In this document: positions 50,793 through 56,906 of the stretch, piece after piece | Layout of the letters: every line of letters begins with the position of its first letter | How positions within the stretch are numbered: position 1 is the first letter of the stretch | Source of the DNA: Methanosphaerula palustris E1-9c | Lineage (GTDB): Archaea > Halobacteriota > Methanomicrobia > Methanomicrobiales > Methanospirillaceae | Direction of reading: 5' to 3' | Assembly: GCF_000021965.1 (NCBI RefSeq) | Contig: NC_011832.1 | Span: 248,001-312,000 of the forward strand | DNA: 64,000 bases | Translations under genes and position numbers: made by a program | The notes under the pieces: generated by a model | Told to the model about the DNA's origin: nothing | The model's input: only the letters and a program-made list of their open reading frames with translations | Databases searched by the model: none

Positions 50793-51099
50793 CGGTAGGT
50801 TCGCTCCTCAGCGTCTCCTTTTTACCTCATTAATGTAATTGTGGTATATAAACCATCCCCAACACCGTTATGGTCCCTTCGATGATGAGTGAGACGCCGG
50901 CTCGATATATAAAGTTGAGAACCTAATATTCGATAGATGTCTGGTTCCCTCGTACAGGGGAACCTGACCTGGGAGGAATCCTATAGATTCTTCGAGTGTC
51001 TGAATGATCTGTACATTGTGGGAGAGTGGACCGATAGAACCTGTCCAGAGGGACATTTTCTATAACCATGGACTGACAGAGTCTTTACAGGGAATGATC

Positions 51100-51669
51100 A
51101 TGGAGAAACGGAGCACAGGGATTAGTGGACTGGACCAGGTGCTCGAAGGCGGCCTTCCGTGCGGAACCATCGTGCTGATCCAGGGTAACCCCCTATCAGG
51201 CAGCGATCTGCTGGCCAGGCAGTTCTGGAACGCTGCCGCAGATTTCGGTACCTATCTGATGCTGGATGGGGAGGTTGAATCCGGAATGCTCTCCGAATTT
51301 TCACCTGAACGCACCGAAGAATACGGGCGGGGGGAGGTGATCATCGTCGACTCCCTCTCGACGATCTTGTTGGAGCATGGGATTGATATCACCCTGGCAT
51401 TTCTCCGGTCGATGAAGGAGCAGATCCGGCGGACGGGGGGAAATCTGATCGTGCTGACCTACCCCGGGCTGCACACTCAACTTGAGGAGGTCAGGCTGTT
51501 GCGAGCTGTGGACCTCTTCTTTGAGATGCAACAGGAGGTCGTGATGAATGAAGTCAGCCACCTGCTGATCATCCATAAGGTGGTGGGGATGCCGGTGCCG
51601 CTCCGGGTCTTCCCTTACTTTGTCACCGAGCATGGCGTCGAGCTCTCGACTTCGATCTTCATTGTCTAG
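51100..51669 (+). CDS. RAD55/KaiC-like ATPase-fold protein with degenerate P-loop
   Basis: A 189-residue protein with the KaiC/RecA-like beginning STGISGLDQVLEGGLPCGTI. The Walker A site, usually G-x-P-G-S/T-G-K-S/T, reads GNPLSGSD: the catalytic Lys is Ser35 and the following Ser/Thr is Asp36, so nucleotide hydrolysis is unlikely. The Walker B-like EVIIVDSLSTILLE remains. Such pared-down RAD55-family proteins occur near signalling genes in euryarchaea. The ATG at 51100 is used; frame-compatible ATGs at 51094 and 51004 would add residues without similarity. Its 3' end is overlapped by the antisense extension of the thioesterase frame. Confidence 0.78.
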   Translation: MEKRSTGISGLDQVLEGGLPCGTIVLIQGNPLSGSDLLARQFWNAAADFGTYLMLDGEVESGMLSEFSPERTEEYGRGEVIIVDSLSTILLEHGIDITLAFLRSMKEQIRRTGGNLIVLTYPGLHTQLEEVRLLRAVDLFFEMQQEVVMNEVSHLLIIHKVVGMPVPLRVFPYFVTEHGVELSTSIFIV

Positions 51670-52110
51670 GGTCAGTACACCCCCAGTCTCTGGCAGTTTA
51701 TTGCCCCTGTTTAAGCAGAAAGCGTTCCCGTAAAAAAGTGCGATCTGCCGACCCTTCTGGGAGACCGTGACCCGGTACGCGACCGTCGTTCCAGCCTCCC
51801 CAGCTCTGGTGGCAGTTGCAACCAATGGGCCGCCGGTGGCTGTGGCAGGGGATAGATAGGTTATCTGCGAGGTGACACCGACCTTTGGTCTTCCATCAAG
51901 GTTGGAGGCGACCCCAAACGCATGATCTGCCACTGAAAAGATCGCACCGCCATGCACGCTCCCGTGGGCGTTCAACTTGTCATCTATCTTCATCGTGACC
52001 ACAGCACTCAGATCCTCTCTGACCTCGGTGATCACGATCCCGTTCAACACGGCGAACGGTGCAGCGTTGAAGAACGCAATCAGTTCTTCTCTCTTTTCCA
52101 TATGGTGCAT
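51301..52110 (-). CDS. PaaI-type hotdog thioesterase with aberrant antisense extension
   Basis: The first 140 residues are a hotdog-fold acyl-CoA thioesterase: GSVHGGAIFSVADHAFGVAS carries the active-site Gly/Asp helix, followed by SQITYLSPATATGGPLVATA and a strand ending RQIALFYGNAFCLNRG. The frame then runs about 125 residues further, into sequence antisense to the RAD55-like gene, giving His/Pro-rich, unprotein-like residues. A one-base gain in the G-run at about 51705-51710 would give an immediate TAA (ending CLNRGQ), the usual family length. So the coding region probably ends near 51700, by mutation or sequence error. Start is one of three clustered codons (52113, 52110, 52101). Confidence 0.75.
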   Translation of the reverse strand: MHHMEKREELIAFFNAAPFAVLNGIVITEVREDLSAVVTMKIDDKLNAHGSVHGGAIFSVADHAFGVASNLDGRPKVGVTSQITYLSPATATGGPLVATATRAGEAGTTVAYRVTVSQKGRQIALFYGNAFCLNRGNKLPETGGVLTLDNEDRSRELDAMLGDKVREDPERHRHPHHLMDDQQVADFIHHDLLLHLKEEVHSSQQPDLLKLSVQPGVGQHDQISPRPPDLLLHRPEKCQGDINPMLQQDRREGVDDDHLPPPVFFGAFR

Positions 52111-52187
52111 CACATCTCAAAAAAAGTTGGAGATGAGAGGGGTTATGCCTTCTTCTCTCCTGCCTGCTTTTGGCTTGGGTCCGGTCG

Positions 52188-53480
52188 TCACTCGTGGCGG
52201 AGTGCGTCGATCGGATTCATCTTGGAAGCCGTCCATGCCGGGTAGATGCCGCAGATCAAACTGATCAGGATCCCGAAACCGATCCCGTATACCACCTGTA
52301 TCAGGCTGGATGGGGCTAGAGCATAGGCTCCGGTCTTGAGGAACATGGTACAAACTATATACCCGGCTCCCAGACTGAGCGCTCCGCCGATCGCACTGCC
52401 GATGATCCCCAGGAAGAGCGCCTCGTACATGAACATCATCAGCACTTCCGGCTGCTGGCTGCCTAAGGATCGCATGATCCCGATCTCCCGGATCCGTTCG
52501 TTCACCGACATCATCATGATGTTCAGGATCGAGACCCCTGCGACAATGAGGGAGATCCCGCCTATCGCACTGACAAACGTCGTGACTGTCGAGAATGAAT
52601 CGTAGATCCGGGCCAGACTCGTCTTAGTCTCCTGGACTTCGATGACCCGTTCCTTGTGATTCATCGATGTGGTGAGTTCTGATGCGAGCGTATCGACGTC
52701 GTTGATGTCTTTGGCCTTGACGATCACCTGGTCGTAGAGGTTGCTCCTGTCGCTGTAGGTCTGGAAGAACCAGGTGTCAGTGACAACGACGGCATTGTCG
52801 GTGGAGACGTCCATACTCATCCCCCGGGATCCGATGATTCCGAGAACTCTGAGTGTCCCGCCGCTCCCAACGCTGATCCGTGATCCGATCGTCAGGTTGT
52901 ACCGGGTCGCGAGGGTCGTGCCGATGATGCATCCTGAACCGCCGGACTTGAGCATCGTCCCTGATTCCATGTCGCTACCAAGGAGGGATTCAGCATCAGC
53001 CGGTTTCAGACCGTAAATCCGCGTCGTCGCGTTCTTCTTGCCGAGGGAGACCGTGTCACTGGTTGAGGCGACATTGATGACTGACCCGTTCGTGCTGATG
53101 ATCCTCGCTATCTCCTGGGCCTGAGACTCGGTGAACCTCGGCGTGGTGCTTGAACTGCTACTGCTGCCACCACCTCCGCCGCTCGGGGGCTCTCCGCCGC
53201 CTCCGCCGCCAAAGATTCCGCCGCCAGCGCCCGACCGGGTTCCACCACCGCTACTGCTTGACGTGGAACTGCCGATGGTGTGGCTGGTCTCACTGACCGG
53301 CGAGACGATGATCGTGTTCCCCGAGGCGGTGATGCTGTCTGTGACTGAGAGGACCATGCTGTTCCCGAGGATCCCCATCGCTGCGATGGCAGCGACCCCG
53401 ATCACAATCCCGAGGACGGCCAGTGTGGACCGGAGCGGGTGAAGTCTGAGGTTTCTGATCGCCAGGTCGACGAAGATCAT
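52188..53480 (-). CDS. MacB-type ABC transporter permease
   Basis: A 430-residue permease with the MacB/FtsX layout: one N-terminal helix (STLAVLGIVIGVAAIAAMGI), a large extracytoplasmic domain (about 45-300) and three C-terminal helices with VSILNIMMMSVNERIREIGI and the final DALRHE. The extracytoplasmic domain contains a striking Gly/Ser low-complexity stretch (about residues 65-110, runs of five or six Gly and of Ser). The gene overlaps the ATPase gene by four bases. With the ATPase and the CARDB-like protein it forms a tripartite-like export module. Substrate unknown. Confidence 0.88.
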   Translation of the reverse strand: MIFVDLAIRNLRLHPLRSTLAVLGIVIGVAAIAAMGILGNSMVLSVTDSITASGNTIIVSPVSETSHTIGSSTSSSSGGGTRSGAGGGIFGGGGGGEPPSGGGGGSSSSSSTTPRFTESQAQEIARIISTNGSVINVASTSDTVSLGKKNATTRIYGLKPADAESLLGSDMESGTMLKSGGSGCIIGTTLATRYNLTIGSRISVGSGGTLRVLGIIGSRGMSMDVSTDNAVVVTDTWFFQTYSDRSNLYDQVIVKAKDINDVDTLASELTTSMNHKERVIEVQETKTSLARIYDSFSTVTTFVSAIGGISLIVAGVSILNIMMMSVNERIREIGIMRSLGSQQPEVLMMFMYEALFLGIIGSAIGGALSLGAGYIVCTMFLKTGAYALAPSSLIQVVYGIGFGILISLICGIYPAWTASKMNPIDALRHE

Positions 53481-54163
53481 ACGATCCGACCATCCTCGAT
53501 CATGATCGTCCGGTCTGCATACTCGGCAGTGGTGGGGTCATGGGTGACCATGATGACGGTCGTCCCTTCGCTGTTCATATCTGCCAACTGCTTCATGATC
53601 CCCATTCCTGTCTTTCTGTCCAGATTCCCGGTCGGCTCGTCGCAGAGAAGGAGGACCGGGTCATTAACGAGGGAGCGAGCGATCGCCGCCCGCTGCTGCT
53701 GCCCGCCGGAGAGTTCTGCCGGGGTATGGGTGTACAGCTTCGGATCGAGTCCTGCTGTAGCCAGTGCCTGTTCTGCTCGTCCTTGTGGAATGTTTCCCCC
53801 GTACTTCATCAGCAGGGGGAACTCGACATTCTCCAGGATCGTCAGCGAGGGGATCAGGTTGAACTGCTGGAAGATGAACCCGATCGTATCCCGCCTGAGG
53901 CTCGTCAGTGCACGATCGCTCATCTCCTTGGTGTTGATCCCATTGATCATCAGATCACCCGATGTAGGGGTGTCGAGGCACCCGATCATGTTCATCGTCG
54001 TCGACTTTCCTGATCCCGAGGGACCCATGATCGCGACGAACTCTCCCTTCATGATCTTAAGGGAGATGTGATCGAGGGCGATCACATCTCCGGCAGGGAG
54101 CTTGTACACCTTGCTGACCTCGCTGAATGTGATCAGCGGGGTCTCAGCCATTGCCTCACTCAT
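53477..54163 (-). CDS. MacB/LolD-type ABC transporter ATPase
   Basis: A 228-residue nucleotide-binding subunit: Walker A GPSGSGKSTTMNMIG, Q-loop FIFQQFNLIP, signature LSGGQQQRAAIAR, Walker B VLLLCDEPTGNLD and the H-loop VTHDPTTAEYADR. It is of the LolD/MacB exporter class, not an importer. Coupled by four-base overlaps to the permease downstream and the CARDB-like gene upstream, so the three proteins are made together. MAETPLITFSEVSKVY (residue 5) is an alternative start. Confidence 0.92.
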   Translation of the reverse strand: MSEAMAETPLITFSEVSKVYKLPAGDVIALDHISLKIMKGEFVAIMGPSGSGKSTTMNMIGCLDTPTSGDLMINGINTKEMSDRALTSLRRDTIGFIFQQFNLIPSLTILENVEFPLLMKYGGNIPQGRAEQALATAGLDPKLYTHTPAELSGGQQQRAAIARSLVNDPVLLLCDEPTGNLDRKTGMGIMKQLADMNSEGTTVIMVTHDPTTAEYADRTIMIEDGRIV

Positions 54164-55611
54164 TGCCTTCTTCTCCGGATGTACAGGGCTGCACCTCCGA
54201 TGACCACTAAGATCGCAACAATCGGAAGGGCGAGTCCCTCGAGGGTTCCGACGATCCCGCCACGCTGCCCGGGGGCGCCCATGGCCCCGGATGGTGCGCC
54301 ACCTGCTGATTCCCTGCCACTACCGGCGGTCATGTTGGAGGTGGATGATTTGATATCCACGTTTATCGTCTGGGTGAGGGAGTTTCCGTTGGCGTCCTTA
54401 TAGGTGATCACGAGGGGGACGGAGGCGCTGTTCGTTCTGTCGGTGAAGGTCACTTCAAAGCTGGAGAAGTCATTCGCTGCGAGCGATCCGATCACTGCCT
54501 GTTTGTAGGGGTCGACAGGGGTTACACTCCCTCCAGTCGTCACCACGACGCCGTTGGCATCTTTGAGCCCTGCATTGTTGACATTCCCAGTGATATGAGT
54601 AGTTCCGGATGACTGGGTGACCACAGTGTCGGAGATCAGGAGATCTGCCTGGGTCTTGTCCTCAGAGAAGGTGATTGGAATGGTCAGGGATGTGGTGTGG
54701 GCATTCAGCCCGTTCAGGTATTTGACCTGGAATGTGATGTTTCCTTCACGTGTAGGTGTCACACTGAAGGTCTTGGTGACCTCGGTGTTTGAAGAGATGG
54801 CTCCGATGAAGGTCGATCCCGGGGTGATGGTGGTACCGTCTCCTGATGGAATGATCTGCACTCCTGATACACTGTTCTGCCGGGGGTTCCCGATCGCAAG
54901 GACCAGACTGTCCTTGAATCCCTGCACATAGGCGTCAGGCTGGGAGGCCACCGAGACTGCGAGATCAGTGCTGGCCACCTTCACGGCGATTGGATACCGA
55001 AGGGAGCCGGAATCCAGGTCAAGGGAGAACTCGGGGTACTGGGTTCCGTCCTTTGACCCTGCCTGGATAGGGAAGGTGAAGACCATTGTTGAACCCGCGT
55101 TGATGGTCCCGCCTGAAGAATACTGGGTGGTGTCCATGTTCGTCACTGAAGAGCCGGCGAGGGTGGCATGGTTGTACGTGACAGCGGTGTTCCCACCGTT
55201 GCTGACTGTAACAGTCAGGGTTCCGGTGTCTCCTGGCATCAACACCTCAGGATCGAGGCTGGTCTCTTTCACTGAGAGCCCTGCACTTGTCGACGATCCC
55301 GTGGCCGCTGTGGTGGTTGCAGTTGTCACCTGAGATACGCCGGTGTAGGATCCTGAGGAATCTAAACTGCTGTTCGTCCCGGTTGATACCGATGTGTTGC
55401 TCACAGTAGCTGCTGAGGCTGCCATGATCAGGACACAGAAGGCTAGGGGGATCAGCAGCACAGTGGCGAACCGCCGTACTGTCTCGCGTCTTCCTGATCG
55501 CCTGGTTGCTCCGTTTCTCTGTACAGAGACCGGACTCTGTACTGCTTTTTTGCCTGATGCACCCTGACCGGTTGCAGGGGTGCCGGTATTCTGGTATACT
55601 GTTGATTTCAC
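54160..55611 (-). CDS. Exported CARDB/COG1361-type protein, partner of the ABC exporter
   Basis: A 483-residue protein: a basic N-tail (residues 1-47), a signal-anchor helix (VLLIPLAFCVLIMAASAA), a Ser/Thr-rich linker, then tandem beta-sandwich repeats (DTGTLTVTVSNGGN, KDSLVLAIGNPRQNSV) and a C-terminal helix (VGTLEGLALPIVAILVVIGG) with YIRRRRQ tail. A Gly/Met-rich linker (SGAMGAPGQRGG) precedes the last helix. Layout parallels the protein at 6311-7633, which is paired with an RND exporter. It begins the ABC operon, facing a divergent TrmB regulator across two palindromes. An adaptor role is inferred. Confidence 0.83.
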   Translation of the reverse strand: MKSTVYQNTGTPATGQGASGKKAVQSPVSVQRNGATRRSGRRETVRRFATVLLIPLAFCVLIMAASAATVSNTSVSTGTNSSLDSSGSYTGVSQVTTATTTAATGSSTSAGLSVKETSLDPEVLMPGDTGTLTVTVSNGGNTAVTYNHATLAGSSVTNMDTTQYSSGGTINAGSTMVFTFPIQAGSKDGTQYPEFSLDLDSGSLRYPIAVKVASTDLAVSVASQPDAYVQGFKDSLVLAIGNPRQNSVSGVQIIPSGDGTTITPGSTFIGAISSNTEVTKTFSVTPTREGNITFQVKYLNGLNAHTTSLTIPITFSEDKTQADLLISDTVVTQSSGTTHITGNVNNAGLKDANGVVVTTGGSVTPVDPYKQAVIGSLAANDFSSFEVTFTDRTNSASVPLVITYKDANGNSLTQTINVDIKSSTSNMTAGSGRESAGGAPSGAMGAPGQRGGIVGTLEGLALPIVAILVVIGGAALYIRRRRQ

Positions 55612-55646
55612 GATCTCTCCTCGTCCTCGCGATCTGCTGCGAGTAT

Positions 55647-55666
55647 GTAGTAATTTAGTTTACTAC
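55647..55666. promoter_or_regulatory. TrmB-type operator candidate, site 1
   Basis: GTAGTAATTTAGTTTACTAC: arms GTAGTAAT and TTTACTAC are inverted repeats in seven of eight positions around a 4-bp centre. It lies 36 bp upstream of the exported-protein start (55611, minus). Nearly the same sequence is found at 55708-55727. Confidence 0.7.
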
Positions 55667-55707
55667 CATTCTGTTATGCATCATCAGAGATAAATCTGTC
55701 TGTGGCG

Positions 55708-55727
55708 GTAGTAAATTATTTTACTAC
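55708..55727. promoter_or_regulatory. TrmB-type operator candidate, site 2
   Basis: GTAGTAAATTATTTTACTAC: perfect 8-bp arms (GTAGTAAA/TTTACTAC) around TTAT. It lies 21 bp upstream of the regulator ATG at 55749. Centre-to-centre distance to site 1 is 61 bp, close to six helical turns, which would allow cooperative binding or looping across the divergent promoters. Confidence 0.75.
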
Positions 55728-55748
55728 TTGACTCAAACAGTCTCTGGT

Positions 55749-56612
55749 ATGATGACGATCACCCCGGCGCTGGTGAAGGCACTGAAGGTGCTTGGGCTCT
55801 CCGAGTACCAGGCAAAGGTCTATGCGGCGCTGGTCCTCCTCGACCAGGCGCAGGCGAAAGAGGTGATCGAACTGCTCGGGATCTCCAAGCCGAGTGTGTA
55901 CGAAAGTCTCGACTCCCTGGATGACCTCGGGCTGGCCGTCCGGATCAGCGCCAAGCCGGCGGTCTTTCAGGCGATATCCCCTGAGATAGCCGTTAAGATC
56001 CTGATGGATACCCACACCCGGGCCGGAACTTCGGCCCTGACCGAACTGCAGGCCCTTCAGCAACAGACCTTCTCGGGGAGACGCTCCGGCCGACTCTGGG
56101 CGATGTACGGAAAGGAGAATCTGGATTACAAAATCGACGAGATGCTCAGAGAGGCGAAGGAGAGTGTATTTGCGGTGATCTCGGACCGGTATCTCGATCT
56201 CTTCAAACAGATCGCAGGTCGTGGTCTCCAGGTCTGGCTGGTGGTGATCTCTGAAGATCCAGAGATCGAGGAGGAACTCCACACACTCTTTTGCGGGGAC
56301 CACGAGGAGGTGCTGGTCACCTCCCCCATGGTGTTGATGATACCGCTGACGACGGATCCTGACCTGGCAGAGATGACTGACGAGTTCAGGTTCTCCAACC
56401 AGCTCGACCTGATCGTCGACGATGCCGAGGCTCTCTCGGTGCCGCCGATCGAGACCGACCTGCTGACCGGTCTTGACTCCCAGAACAGGACTGTTGTGCT
56501 GCTCGCTAAGAACAGGAACATGATGATATGGCAGATGTTGCAGCAGATGGTGAAGGAGGAGCTATCGACGGGGGATGATCGGGATGAGTCCATGAGCCCG
56601 CTCTCTGACTGA
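55749..56612 (+). CDS. TrmB-family transcriptional regulator
   Basis: A 287-residue regulator: an N-terminal winged helix (LGLSEYQAKVYAALVLLDQA, then KEVIELLGISKPSVYESLDS) and a C-terminal TrmB sensing domain with the phospholipase-D-like AKESVFAVISDRYLDLF region. The ATG at 55749 is preferred over an in-frame TTG at 55728 that abuts site 2. Divergent from the ABC/CARDB operon with two matching palindromes between them, so it very probably controls that operon and itself. TrmB proteins usually sense sugars, but in methanogens many sense other signals; the ligand is unknown. Confidence 0.9.
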   Translation: MMTITPALVKALKVLGLSEYQAKVYAALVLLDQAQAKEVIELLGISKPSVYESLDSLDDLGLAVRISAKPAVFQAISPEIAVKILMDTHTRAGTSALTELQALQQQTFSGRRSGRLWAMYGKENLDYKIDEMLREAKESVFAVISDRYLDLFKQIAGRGLQVWLVVISEDPEIEEELHTLFCGDHEEVLVTSPMVLMIPLTTDPDLAEMTDEFRFSNQLDLIVDDAEALSVPPIETDLLTGLDSQNRTVVLLAKNRNMMIWQMLQQMVKEELSTGDDRDESMSPLSD

Positions 56613-56656
56613 CGTGGCCCACAAGGTATTAACCTGATGGGGGACTCTCATCTGCT

Positions 56657-56842
56657 ATGCCCTTGTCTGGTTCTCTCCTCTGGTACCTCACCTTCCGACG
56701 GAATCGGCGCCGAATGGTACCGGTGGAGACCCTCGCCCCTCCTCGGATCGTCCCTCTATCGAACCGCTGCCCGTTCTGTGGTCATCCAGTGCAGCCCGGG
56801 ATCAGCATCTGTCCCTACTGCCGGGAACATATCTGGGTATGA
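56657..56842 (+). CDS. Zinc-ribbon mini-protein
   Basis: A 61-residue protein with a C-terminal zinc ribbon (NRCPFCGHPVQPGISICPYC, residues about 37-56) and a basic, hydrophobic N-terminal half (LLWYLTFRRNRRR). The spacing of the two CxxC knuckles is that of double-zinc-ribbon domains. It is 44 bp downstream of the TrmB gene on the same strand and is followed by a T6 run after about 15 bases. Possibly membrane-associated via its N-terminus. No specific function recognised. Confidence 0.65.
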   Translation: MPLSGSLLWYLTFRRNRRRMVPVETLAPPRIVPLSNRCPFCGHPVQPGISICPYCREHIWV

Positions 56843-56906
56843 ACTGGTTCAACCTTTTTTATATAAAAATTTCATATCTATGATGGAGATCGCGAAAACA
56901 GCCGGA

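Noticed and set aside
53131-53442. Proline/leucine-rich plus-strand frame
   Set aside because: It is the complement of the Gly/Ser stretch of the permease.
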